From contig JAUYCY010000159.1 in the NCBI GenBank assembly GCA_030692055.1, positions 32,288-96,287 of the forward strand: a stretch of 64,000 nt of DNA, read 5' to 3'. Origin of the DNA: Candidatus Omnitrophota bacterium (GTDB lineage Bacteria; Omnitrophota; Koll11; Duberdicusellales; 4484-171). This document shows, piece by piece, positions 38,252 to 46,600 of this stretch (position 1 is its first letter; every line of letters begins with the position of its first letter). The notes under the pieces were generated by a model that saw nothing but the letters and a program-made list of their open reading frames with translations, did not search any database and had not been told where the DNA came from. A program made the position numbers and the translations under genes.

Positions 38252-38509
38252 TTTTCCTCCTTTAATAAGCACATTATTTTTTCAAGCGTATTGCACGTAG
38301 AAAAAATAATAGTGCGAATTAAATACTTGACACTTACCTAAAATATTTTATTAAGGTAGGTGTCAAGTATCAAATTCAGACTTATAACTTACGTTCGCGA
38401 CTACGCTGCCGTAAGTTATGTCTTCATTTAACTAATATACTGAATAAAACTAAAAAAGCGTCCCCTCTCTGCTACTTTGCATAAGAAAGGACGCCTTTGT
38501 CCTCTTTTA
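38252..38509 (-). promoter_or_regulatory. purL copy 2 leader RNA: attenuator at the very 5' end plus stacked hairpins
   Basis: From the predicted transcript start: hairpin GGAC-AAAGGC-GTCC (38489-38502); overlapping terminator GCGTCC...GGACGC (38458-38494) whose apex is a second six-base-loop hairpin TGC-AAAGTA-GCA, followed by six Ts; hairpin ATAACTTACG/CGTAAGTTAT; a 17-pair stem ATACTTGACAC... (38323-38339/38354-38370); and hairpin GCACTATTATTTTTTC/GAAAAAATAATGTGC (38269-38315) touching AAAGGAGG. The last hairpin and flanks are nearly identical to those of glnA, with changes that keep the inner stem paired. Both six-base loops have A1 and G4. Confidence 0.7.
38452..38502 (-). terminator. 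purL copy 2 leader attenuator
   Basis: Terminator stem is nearly continuous from GCGTCC through the apical loop AAAGTA (38473-38478) to GGACGC with one bulged A, then TTTTTT (38452-38457). The alternative hairpin 38489-38502 uses the same 5' arm. Confidence 0.7.
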
Positions 38510-38537
38510 AATATACCAATGTAAATCAGATTGTCAA
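38510..38537 (-). promoter_or_regulatory. Promoter of purL copy 2
   Basis: TTGACA (38532-38537) and TATATT (38510-38515) with a 16-base spacer on the minus strand. The predicted first transcribed base falls at the base of the first leader hairpin. Confidence 0.7.
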
Positions 38538-38610
38538 GAAAATATTTTTTAGAAGTACGCTAATAAACGCTATCAAAAGTAAAGGGTAGGTTAATACGCT
38601 GTGGCCAAAC

Positions 38611-39903
38611 TTAATGCAGCCAGACGCGTCTGTAAATTTTATCTATGTTATGTAAATACGCGTACGGATTAAAAAGCGCCTCTATCTCTTTTTTAGTGAA
38701 GTGCTTTGCGATTTCCTTATCCTTTAAAACTTCCTCTTTAAAGCTGGAATTACTATTTATAACTTTCAGCGAAATAGCCTGCACAATGTCATAGGCCTTC
38801 ATCCTGCCTAAGCCTTTCTCCATAAGTTTAAGTAGAATTTTTTGTGAATAAATAAGGCCTCTGTTTAATTCAATATTATGCATCATACTGTCAGGATTAA
38901 CCCTTAAGCCTTTTATAATTTCTAGTGTTTTCTTAAGCATGTAATCTAGTATGATTGTGGAATCGGGTAGAATCACCCTCTCTACTGATGAATGAGAAAT
39001 ATCTCTTTCATGCCATAGATTAACGTTCTCAAAAGCCACAAGCATATTACCGCGCAGAAGCCTTGCCAGGCCGCAAATACGTTCAGAAAGTATGGGATTT
39101 TGTTTATGCGGCATAGCGCTTGAACCTTTTTGCCCCTCATAAAACGGTTCTTTCGCCTCATTAACCTCAGTACGGTGCAGATGCCTAATTTCAGTCGCAA
39201 AACGCTCCAAGGTAGCGCCGATAGTTGAGAGTATGGCAAGATAATAAGCAAATCTTTCTCTAGACACGACCTGTGTTGATACCGCTGTATTAGCTATACC
39301 TATTTTTTTACAAATATATTCCTCAACCTTTGGTTCAAAATAAGCAAAAGTTCCCACTGCCCCTGAAATTTTCCCGCAGGCTGTATATCCTAAACTCTCT
39401 TTTAGTATTTTTTCTTCCTGGCATAAATCGTTATAAAGATATAAAAACTTTAGGCCAAAACTATAAATTTCTGCATGAACGCCGTGAGTTCTCGCCACGC
39501 ATAAAGTATCTTTATATTTTACAGCCTTAGCTTTCACTTCTTTTATAAGTAAATCTAAATCTTTAAGGATAATTTCTGTGGCATCTTTTATCTGCCAGGC
39601 TAAGGTTGTATCAAGAAGATCGGAAGAAGTTAAGCCGAAATGTAAATACTGCGCTGCGGAACCAATCTGCGAAGATATGCTTTTGATAAAGGCGACGACA
39701 TCGTGGTGGGTTTTTTCTTCAATCTTTTGTATACTATCTATTGAAATTTTTGCTTTTTTTAGTTTTTTAGAGGTATTCTTAGGAATTTTCTTAGACTTCT
39801 CTAGAGCCTCGCAAAGAAGGATTTCTATCGTTAAAAAACGCTTAAATTTTTCCTCTTCGCTCCATACTTTTCCAATTTCTTTTGGGGTATATCTTTCTAT
39901 CAT
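38611..39903 (-). CDS. purB: PurB, adenylosuccinate lyase
   Basis: Cleaves SAICAR and adenylosuccinate, serving both IMP and AMP synthesis. The fumarase-superfamily signature GSSAMPHKQNPILSE (about residue 255) contains the mobile catalytic loop; HFGLTSSDLLDT and ARTHGVHAE are the other conserved blocks. Length 430 is normal. Start at 39903 gives the usual MIERYTPKEIGKVWSEE. Upstream of purL copy 2 by 340 bases that contain a separate promoter. Confidence 0.96.
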   Translation of the reverse strand: MIERYTPKEIGKVWSEEEKFKRFLTIEILLCEALEKSKKIPKNTSKKLKKAKISIDSIQKIEEKTHHDVVAFIKSISSQIGSAAQYLHFGLTSSDLLDTTLAWQIKDATEIILKDLDLLIKEVKAKAVKYKDTLCVARTHGVHAEIYSFGLKFLYLYNDLCQEEKILKESLGYTACGKISGAVGTFAYFEPKVEEYICKKIGIANTAVSTQVVSRERFAYYLAILSTIGATLERFATEIRHLHRTEVNEAKEPFYEGQKGSSAMPHKQNPILSERICGLARLLRGNMLVAFENVNLWHERDISHSSVERVILPDSTIILDYMLKKTLEIIKGLRVNPDSMMHNIELNRGLIYSQKILLKLMEKGLGRMKAYDIVQAISLKVINSNSSFKEEVLKDKEIAKHFTKKEIEALFNPYAYLHNIDKIYRRVWLH

Positions 39904-40202
39904 ATCTTTTTAAGCACAGATTGCCACAGATAAAGACCGCAGATAGCCACAGATAAAATCTGTGCTAATCTGTGTATATAAAGGGGAAATAAAATATTAC
40001 CAAAATAAACCCTCTGCGTCAATCAAAATCACCCGTTCGTTCACGCTTAAGGATAATAGCATACCAATACGAAATATCAACGCATTTAAGGAATAGTAGG
40101 GGGTTGATACTGAGCAAAGTCGAAGTATCAACCCTATCTGCTTAAAAATAAGAAGCCCCCTCTTAATATAAGAGGGGGCTTACGAAAGTTATCAAATAAT
40201 AA
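39904..40202. repeat. Gap between the TIGR04073 gene and purB: two hairpins and an iterated CACAGAT repeat
   Basis: In transcribed order: terminator at 40141-40181; a hairpin GGGTTGATACT/AGTATCAACCC (about 40099-40132) enclosing a CGACTTTGCTCAG word; and, next to purB, an inverted repeat of CACAGATTxxCACAGAT and ATCTGTGxTAATCTGTG (39911-39985). No gene. Confidence 0.65.
40141..40181 (-). terminator. Rho-independent terminator after the TIGR04073 gene
   Basis: A 12-pair perfect stem AAGCCCCCTCTT/AAGAGGGGGCTT with a five-base loop, followed on the minus strand by a T-rich run (TTATTTTTAAG). Confidence 0.85.
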
Positions 40203-40859
40203 TTATAGGCCGTTTCGATACCTATTCTTCTCAAAGGCATCCCAAGGATACTTCTCTTCCAAAGGATAACCATAATTTTCAGTATCATTTGGAAGTAAAA
40301 ATGTCACTACATCATAAACTCCGGAAGCAACCCTAGCGATAGGAAACACTATTGCTTTCCCAAGTCCTTTAAATGGGTGGCCCTCCCCAAAGCCTTTGTT
40401 CATTTGTGCCGGCATATCCAATATCCCTAACCCGGCATTAATGGTGCCTCTTAGAGCCTTTTTCCCTATTGGCTTAAGCCCCTGATTAAGTACTGAGTAA
40501 TGTTTTCCGTCTTCCCATACGTAACGGCTATCTAAAGGAACGCCTACGCCCTCATTGTCTTTAGGATTTGGTAATGCAAAAGTTGCCACTTCATAAACTC
40601 CAGATGCTGTTCTTCCTGCGCCGTGGATACAACCTCTAAATATACCAACGAAACCTCCAAGAAGTTTATTTTTCTCTTTCTCTCCAAACCCACTCTTGAA
40701 ACCCTTCACGGTCTGATATGGCACTTCTAACCACCCTGTAACTAAGTTAGTGAAGCCCTGCTTAGCCTTTTCTACAGCGCGCTCAGCATAGTTAGCGGCA
40801 GATACAGGCGTAGAAAACAAAATCACTGCAGCTACTAAAAAAATTAAAACTTTCTTCAT
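40203..40859 (-). CDS. TIGR04073-like exosortase-system-associated protein, internally duplicated
   Basis: A signal peptide (MKKVLIFLVAAVILFSTPVSA) precedes two tandem copies of a domain of about 85 residues, each with a GRTASGVYEVATFALPNP / ARVASGVYDVVTFLLPN block and ending in a Y-x-W-(E/D) motif (YVWED, YPWD). TIGR04073 proteins are usually single-domain, so this is a two-repeat form. GGAGGTGGGG precedes the start. The biochemical role of the family is unknown; it co-occurs with exosortase sorting systems in other genomes. No exosortase is in the window. Confidence 0.8.
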   Translation of the reverse strand: MKKVLIFLVAAVILFSTPVSAANYAERAVEKAKQGFTNLVTGWLEVPYQTVKGFKSGFGEKEKNKLLGGFVGIFRGCIHGAGRTASGVYEVATFALPNPKDNEGVGVPLDSRYVWEDGKHYSVLNQGLKPIGKKALRGTINAGLGILDMPAQMNKGFGEGHPFKGLGKAIVFPIARVASGVYDVVTFLLPNDTENYGYPLEEKYPWDAFEKNRYRNGL

Positions 40860-41360
40860 CTCCCCACCTCCTTTTAGAAATCAATCCTTCGACTTCGCTC
40901 AGGATTGATGGTGAGCGTCCTTCGACTACGCTCAGGACAGCCCTGAGCGAACGAAGTAAGTCGAATGGGCGTAGTCGAACCATCAACCCTTAGACTAAAC
41001 CCTAGGTTAACTTTAAATAAAGTCTAAGTATCGATCTTTACCCCAACCTTTTTCAAACACACTTTTTATGTATTATATTTTATCAGCACAAAAGAATATG
41101 TCAATAAAATATATTACTACTGGGTTTTTGAGAGGTATTTCCTCGCTTTTTTTGTCCTATTTGTCCGGTCTTTCTTAGCTGGAAATGACGTAACTCTTTG
41201 ACAGATGAAGTTTTATTTTTTGTCTACCACGAAGAAACGGACATATCGTTACTTATGCTTTTATCTCTATTAAAAAACCAGTTTATATTTTTTGCACCGG
41301 TCGAGGCTTTGTTGCTGTACCATATTCGATCTTAATATAAGACTTTTTGGTATTGCCTAT
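40860..41360. other. Gene-free region with CGCTCAGGAC-type palindromes
   Basis: At 40880-40990 the words TTCGACTTCGCTCAGGA, its variants and their complements (TGAGCGxxxxAAGTCGAA) form a REP-like hairpin cluster immediately upstream of the TIGR04073 gene. From 41000 to 41360 the sequence is AT-rich and shows no gene, promoter or repeat that I can support. Confidence 0.5.
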
Positions 41361-41453
41361 CTAGTCTTGGATAACAAGAAACCGTTCAACAACTTTACCA
41401 ACATCCTCAAGATTAGCCAATGCGCTGATAATGTAATTACGCGTATATGTGAA
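41361..41453 (-). pseudogene. Possible gene remnant (C-terminal fragment)
   Basis: A 30-residue frame FTYTRNYIISALANLEDVGK... ending VIQD-stop reads like genuine protein and resembles the middle of a helical uncharacterised bacterial family. It lacks a start, and its upstream side continues directly into a palindromic repeat (AGCCCAGTGATTTATCACGGGG). Probably the stump of a gene truncated by repeat insertion. Evidence is only its protein-like composition. Confidence 0.3.
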
Positions 41454-41662
41454 GCCTCCCCGTGATAAATCACTGGGCTTCTTGAATGATGAAAAAGGCG
41501 AAACTTCGCCGAAGCCAGATAAGCCCGTCTTCGTCAGCCATAATTCTTGGCCGACTTCGCGACGAGGCTGTCTTCGCCATTTCCGCCAAAGGCGAGACTT
41601 CGCCCTTTTTGGGCGAGCATCCCCACAATAAATCGTGGGGCTTTCTGGCGAAGGCGAGTAAA
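41454..41662. repeat. Cluster of GGCGAAG/CTTCGCC palindromes
   Basis: Repeated CTTCGCC and GGCGAAG words, a CCCGTGATAAATCACTGGG hairpin at the left end and a CCCCAC/GTGGGG hairpin (41621-41640) at the right end. It lies immediately downstream of the sugar pyrophosphorylase gene; the right-hand hairpin may end that transcript. Confidence 0.55.
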
Positions 41663-41664
41663 AA

Positions 41665-43047
41665 TTATTCTAAATAAATATCTTTATCGCCCCTGATGCT
41701 CCCTCCTTTAATCTTACTGTGCAATTCTTCTTTAGACAACGCAAAAAGAGGGCTAATCTCTACTTTTATCTGTGGCTCTACTTTAATTCCTGCATCATTA
41801 AGCCAATTTTTATACATGTTACTCAATATCTTTCTAACGGTCTCCGGAGAATCATCGCCATGGTTATTCTTAAGTGGAGCAAATTCTTCTTCGCGGGATA
41901 TTTCCATACAGCAGGTATTTTTCGCTAAAGGTATGGCGTCGAAAATGAAGGTTTCAAATTTCCACCCTTTGATTTCTGCGATTTCACCTTGCGCGCCAAA
42001 GGAATTTACCATTTTAATAGCTTGATGATACGGTAAAGAAAATCCATGCTCCTTTAAACGCTGGACAAAAACAAGAGAGATCATGTGTATTGCCGTATTC
42101 CCCGCCCAATCGCGGATTCGCCCATTATTATCTAAGATGCAGCGGTTATCCGGGTCTAATTCGCTGTACTCAATAACTTTTGCCTTGCCATTTTCAGCGG
42201 CAAAGATCCCGACCTTTTCCTTGCAACTCCTGCGGCGCACTATTTTAGTAGATATTTCTGAATCTTCCATCTTATGATACCCGACGAAAGCTGGATCCAT
42301 TATCTTTACTAAGAGATTGTCGATCTGACAATAGAATAAATCGGAATATCCATCTTCAATCAGTTTTTTTAACAAACCGGAATCATGCAGCGCCTTAATA
42401 CAACCACCGTGACCGTTTGGATTAACGAATAGATGAGTTTTGTCCTTTAAAATTAATTTACCATCTACAGTTAAAGTAGGAAGCATCTCCTGTTCAAACA
42501 AATGCACAGTTTGCGGATCGAGGCCAAAAAAATTATGTGTTTTAAAAAAGTCTTTTACTTCCGGTAGCATTTCCGTATCCGTCATTATCAACAACGGAAT
42601 AACAACTTTGTAGCGCAAAGATAAAGCCCTGACTGACTCGGCAAAAAGCTGGAATAAAGATTTGTTTTTTATGGGAGAGATCGGAAACATTCCTTTAGGG
42701 CCATTAAAACCTAAACGAGAGCCATGGCCTCCGGCTACGATCAAAACAGCTATCTTGTTCTTGGAGATTAAAGACTCACCCAATATGCGCGCCTCTTCCC
42801 TTTGCATTTGCTCATCAGAATTTTTAGGAATACTAAATATCCGTGATGGATAGATGTCTATGCGATGTTTGACGGGGGATTTTTGTTGGGAAATCTTCTC
42901 ATAAAGTGAAAAGGCAAGTTCAAAATCAAGATTTTCCATTTCACTAATAAACTTTTCTTTTTCCGGAAGGCTTAACGACTGATAATGCCTAAGAATATGG
43001 GTTTGGTTATATTTCTTGAGCAGATTTAAAAAATATTCTTCTTCCAT
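41665..43047 (-). CDS. UDP-sugar (UDP-HexNAc-type) pyrophosphorylase
   Basis: UTP-dependent activation of a sugar 1-phosphate, most like the eukaryotic-type UAP1/UDPGP family. The nucleotide-binding loop is VAGGHGSRLGFNGPKGMFPI (about residue 100). FVNPNGHGGCIKAL and the QIDNLLVKIMDP block follow; EFAPLKN near residue 400 is the conserved sugar-pocket region. Length 460. Substrate could be GlcNAc-1-P, GalNAc-1-P or glucose-1-P; the PNGHGG version of the motif favours the UAP-type branch. No GlmU is in the window to compare. It stands alone between repeat-rich gaps. Confidence 0.85.
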   Translation of the reverse strand: MEEEYFLNLLKKYNQTHILRHYQSLSLPEKEKFISEMENLDFELAFSLYEKISQQKSPVKHRIDIYPSRIFSIPKNSDEQMQREEARILGESLISKNKIAVLIVAGGHGSRLGFNGPKGMFPISPIKNKSLFQLFAESVRALSLRYKVVIPLLIMTDTEMLPEVKDFFKTHNFFGLDPQTVHLFEQEMLPTLTVDGKLILKDKTHLFVNPNGHGGCIKALHDSGLLKKLIEDGYSDLFYCQIDNLLVKIMDPAFVGYHKMEDSEISTKIVRRRSCKEKVGIFAAENGKAKVIEYSELDPDNRCILDNNGRIRDWAGNTAIHMISLVFVQRLKEHGFSLPYHQAIKMVNSFGAQGEIAEIKGWKFETFIFDAIPLAKNTCCMEISREEEFAPLKNNHGDDSPETVRKILSNMYKNWLNDAGIKVEPQIKVEISPLFALSKEELHSKIKGGSIRGDKDIYLE

Positions 43048-43204
43048 GGCTTACCTATCCGTATCGTCTGAACCTTTAATCGCATCCTACCTTTCAGTCA
43101 AATTATTTTAAAGACTCAATACACTGTGATAATTTTTGTACCGGGCGGTTTCTCAACTGGCTTTACATTAAGAAGCTAAGAAACTATATAAAAATTGCTT
43201 TTTT

Positions 43205-44785
43205 CTAAACTGCTCCTTTAACTTTTAGGTGCTCTTTTGCCTTTTGTAATCTTTCAAGAAACTTATCTTTTTTAAACTGCGAAGCCCATTTCTTCATAAC
43301 AATCCAGCCGCTAAAACTAAGCAAATTATTGCGCCATGAGCGGTACCATTTTCTCCATCCCGATCTAATATTATGCAAAAAGAAAATTAAAGCAGGAAAA
43401 GAAAATATATTTAACACTATCATAAACACATGCTTAAACTGGTAAAATCTGCCCATAAGCTTCCTGACAGAAAACTGCATTTCTTCAGCAGTCATAGGCG
43501 CATCAGGCTCAAAGAGCGGAAAATTACCGTCATAATATTCCCAGCCAACATCCTGAATCGGGTAAATCCTGTTTTGCTTGGCAAGCCTACGCCTTAATCC
43601 TGTCCCGGGGAGTGGGCCCGCTAATAAAACTTGTATTGTGTCAATTTTAGCTTTTCTAATGAAACTCCTAAAATGCTTTACTCGTTCTTTGCCCGACATT
43701 TTGAAATTCACGCCTTCTTTTGCCGGATAGCCAAAGATAAACATGCCGTGTACTAAAAATCCGAATTTATGAAATATCTTTGTGAGGGATAACATGTCTT
43801 CAGGCCTTAAATGTTTATTCATAGCCTTTAGCTCTTCTTCGATAGGCGACTCAAAGCCAATGGCTACCGTGTTAATACCCGCTTGGCGCATCGCAGAAAG
43901 AAGTTGGGGGTCTTTGGCTTTATCCAACCTTATCTGAACGGTTACATCCAGCCTTCTACCTATATTTTTTTGATAATCCCTGAGCATATTACAGAACCTT
44001 ATGGTTTCATCCCGTTGCTGTCCGAAAAGGTCATCAACAATAAAAAAATACCTGGCATCTTGCGTCTCCAGAAGAAAACTGATTTGCTCAAGAAGTCTTT
44101 CGGGCGGAGCATACCGAGGCTTTCCTTTCACGGTGCAAAACTCACAATCCATACCACAGCCCCGTATCCTTTCAACAGGATAAATTTTAATTTTAGCATA
44201 ACGCACTAAGGAAAAATCCGGCAAGGGAAACTTTTCAAAATCAGTCAGCGGTTCTCTTTTGGGAGTATAAACAGGCTTTCCATTGTTTAGATAAACAATA
44301 CCTTTAATTTCACTTACATCTCGTTTTCCTTCTATAGCCCGGAGAAGCTCTTTAATAGTTTCTTCCCCTTCGCCAATAACCACATAGTCAATGCAAGAAT
44401 TCAATGCCTCGGCTATATTATCTTCAAAAAAATGTTGGCCCCCAGCGATAGTCACAATCCCCTTATCTTTATAAAAACGGGCTATTTCGTAAAGTCTGGG
44501 TATGGTGCTTGTCAATCCGCCATAGAATCCAACAACATCTGCGGGTCTGTGTCGTTGTAAAAATTCATGGTCGGCTCCAATCGAATCGCTTCTGGGTCCA
44601 TATCTATGCAGGTTATTCTCATCAATAACCTCAACATCCCATCCTTCCATTTCATTCACAGCGCTGGCAACACATACCGGCCCTAACGCCGTAGTCTTAT
44701 CCGCGATATGAGAATAGATATTAAACGCCGGATAAGCTGGAATTACAATTCTCAATCTTAATCTTTTTTTGGATACGTCAAGCAT
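43205..44785 (-). CDS. B12-binding-domain radical SAM protein
   Basis: N-terminal cobalamin-binding-like Rossmann domain (about residues 10-150), then a radical SAM core with the C-x3-C-x2-C iron-sulfur motif RGCGMDCEFC about residue 205, and a C-terminal region with one or two hydrophobic segments (FMIVLNIFSFPALIFFL). Such proteins methylate or rearrange lipids and other unactivated carbons; the hydrophobic tail suggests a membrane-associated substrate. Start at 44785 has GAAGGG six bases upstream. Divergent neighbours give no pathway; substrate unknown. Confidence 0.85.
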   Translation of the reverse strand: MLDVSKKRLRLRIVIPAYPAFNIYSHIADKTTALGPVCVASAVNEMEGWDVEVIDENNLHRYGPRSDSIGADHEFLQRHRPADVVGFYGGLTSTIPRLYEIARFYKDKGIVTIAGGQHFFEDNIAEALNSCIDYVVIGEGEETIKELLRAIEGKRDVSEIKGIVYLNNGKPVYTPKREPLTDFEKFPLPDFSLVRYAKIKIYPVERIRGCGMDCEFCTVKGKPRYAPPERLLEQISFLLETQDARYFFIVDDLFGQQRDETIRFCNMLRDYQKNIGRRLDVTVQIRLDKAKDPQLLSAMRQAGINTVAIGFESPIEEELKAMNKHLRPEDMLSLTKIFHKFGFLVHGMFIFGYPAKEGVNFKMSGKERVKHFRSFIRKAKIDTIQVLLAGPLPGTGLRRRLAKQNRIYPIQDVGWEYYDGNFPLFEPDAPMTAEEMQFSVRKLMGRFYQFKHVFMIVLNIFSFPALIFFLHNIRSGWRKWYRSWRNNLLSFSGWIVMKKWASQFKKDKFLERLQKAKEHLKVKGAV

Positions 44786-44914
44786 ACTATACCCTTCTAG
44801 GTTATGTCTTATAACCAAACTCCCGCACGGTGCAAATATTATATCTGGATATATGGTAAGCTAAATCAATCGTTTTTCAATGACCTTTCTAGTAATATTA
44901 TACTCCAGGATATC

Positions 44915-45793
44915 TCACCTTCGAGTGTATTTCATAAGGCTTTGCTTACTACTGGTTTTTCGAAAATCACGCCAGAGGCGTTTATATTCGGCGTTATTTA
45001 TCGAAAAACTCTCGTTTTTATTGGGAAATTTGCCAGATTTTACATCTTTGATAAATCTAGTAGTAGTTAATTTTAATTCCGAAAAAAGGTTTTTATATGC
45101 CCTTACAAATTTTGGCTTTATTCGCTTATAAAGCCCGATAAAATCATACAGCACAAGAACTTGGCCGTCACAAAACCTGCCGGCGCCGATACCTATTGTA
45201 GGAATTTTTAATTGTTTTGTGATAAAACGTGAAAGTTGATACGGGACACATTCTAAAACAATACTAAAAACACCCAAATCTTGTAAAATCTTTGCTTGCC
45301 TGATGAGGCTACGCGCTGAAGCCGCGTCTCTACCTTGAACCTTGTAGCCTCCCAAAAGATGCGCGGTCTGGGGAGTAAGTCCAATGTGGCCCATTACGGG
45401 AATGTTATTTTTTATAAGCTTTTTTACCACATATACACAATCCTTACACCATTCTACTTTTACAGCTTGCGCGCCTGCATTAATAAACTTCCGAGCAAAA
45501 TCAACACATCTATTTGGATGAGTTTGATAACTTACGTAAGGCATATCAGCAACAATTAAACTCCTATTTACGGCCTTGGCTACAGCTTTTGTGTGATTAA
45601 GCATCTCCGAAAAACTTACCTTACGTGTCTCGGTAAGCCCCAAAACTACATTAGCTAAAGAATCTCCTACCAAAACTATATCTATACCGGCTTCATCCAA
45701 AGCTTTGGCGAAAGAATAGTCATAACAGGTAAGCATGGTTATTTTGCTTTTACCTTTTGCCCTTAAAATATATTCAATAGTTATCCTCTCCAT
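44915..45793 (-). CDS. panB: PanB, 3-methyl-2-oxobutanoate hydroxymethyltransferase
   Basis: First step of pantothenate (and thus coenzyme A) synthesis. MLTCYDYSFAKALDEAGID, VGDSLANVVLG, ADMPYVSYQ, VKVEWCKD and GHIGLTPQT are canonical, as is GIGAG near residue 185. The family is about 265 residues; here the frame runs to 292, with about 20 extra basic residues after the usual SGxFP end. No panC or panD adjacent. Confidence 0.94.
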   Translation of the reverse strand: MERITIEYILRAKGKSKITMLTCYDYSFAKALDEAGIDIVLVGDSLANVVLGLTETRKVSFSEMLNHTKAVAKAVNRSLIVADMPYVSYQTHPNRCVDFARKFINAGAQAVKVEWCKDCVYVVKKLIKNNIPVMGHIGLTPQTAHLLGGYKVQGRDAASARSLIRQAKILQDLGVFSIVLECVPYQLSRFITKQLKIPTIGIGAGRFCDGQVLVLYDFIGLYKRIKPKFVRAYKNLFSELKLTTTRFIKDVKSGKFPNKNESFSINNAEYKRLWRDFRKTSSKQSLMKYTRR

Positions 45794-46000
45794 GCTTTTA
45801 GTATTTAACCGAGATTTTACAATGAGTTGTTATTGTTAACATCTAGCTTATTGATGCAAAATAAGTTGTCGGACATGTACAACGTAAGAGAATATTCCAC
45901 TAGTTTTTATGGCACATGGGCTTTTTTTAAGTGCGATAAGCTATTATTTTCAAGCGTAAGCAAAGGTTACAACCAATCTTTGCGACGGCAAAGCGTATAA
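45794..46000. other. Gene-free stretch upstream of panB
   Basis: No reading frame or promoter I can support. The last about 30 bases (GACGGCAAAGCGTATAAA) resemble the end of another dispersed-element copy abutting copy D. Confidence 0.4.
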
Positions 46001-46437
46001 AATGAAGCCTTCCATAGCTCCCTGCCTGCGGGCAGGCAGGCTCGGGCTAATCCTTCGACTTTGCTCAGGATGGTTCGAGGGAATGGTGAGCTTAGTCGAA
46101 CCAAAGCCCGAGGAGGTTTCAGCATGGCTAATACTCAAGCGGCGCACTATATAATCCCTGCCTGCCGGTAGGTAGGCGCGCTTGTGAATGCCGCGGTTTT
46201 TTGAGCATCTTAATACGATAATGAATCTCCCTGCGGCAAGCCGCAGGGTATCTTCATACACGGATCCGCCAGGGGCGGATCCGGCCAGTTGCCTTTGTCA
46301 ACTGGGGCGAGAAATTGGGCTTTCCAATTTCTCGCGGCAAAAGACGCCATTCATCCCCGCTGCAAGCAGCGGGGAATTCTGGCGGATTTTGTTAAACAAA
46401 ATCCCGACATCATCGGGAAGCGCCGTGAATGTATAAA
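46001..46437 (+). repeat. Dispersed palindromic element, copy D (expanded, hairpin array)
   Basis: Backbone matches copy B from AATGAAGCCTTCCATAGCTC to GCGCCGTGAATGTATAAA, but inner palindromes are expanded. Perfect or near-perfect hairpins in a row: CCTGCCTGCGGGCAGGCAGG, CCCTGCGGCAAGCCGCAGGG, GGATCCGCC/GGCGGATCC, CCAGTTG/CAACTGG, GCGAGAAATTGG/CCAATTTCTCGC, CCCCGCT/AGCGGGG and GGATTTTGTT/AACAAAATCC. A CTTCGACTTTGCTCAGGA word and its complement are included. Confidence 0.8.
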
Positions 46438-46600
46438 TTCATTGGTTCTGTGTTAGCAATGGAATGAGAGCTAAGTTTACGTTTTAATATAAAGCAATTT
46501 ATTTATAGCTAACATATTGTTTAAGGAAGTAAACCCAAGTGTCGCCTTAGGCGAGCTTTTGCTAACGCAAAAGTTGGGTTTAATGGCACCTCGGGCTTAA
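46438..46600. other. Three-way hairpin downstream of apbE
   Basis: AAACCCAA at 46530-46537 pairs with TTGGGTTT at 46574-46581 around two inner hairpins (CGCC/GGCG and CTTTTGC/GCAAAAG). It may act as the end of the apbE transcript although no strong T-run follows. Otherwise empty. Confidence 0.45.

Noticed and set aside
45950..46261. 103-residue minus-strand frame
   Set aside because: It lies almost wholly in the hairpin-rich dispersed element copy D; its composition (GRxxPAGR, SSGFG, CRxQG) is translated repeat.
46196..46437. CRISPR array
   Set aside because: Successive hairpins are all different and there are no equal-length spacers or identical repeats.
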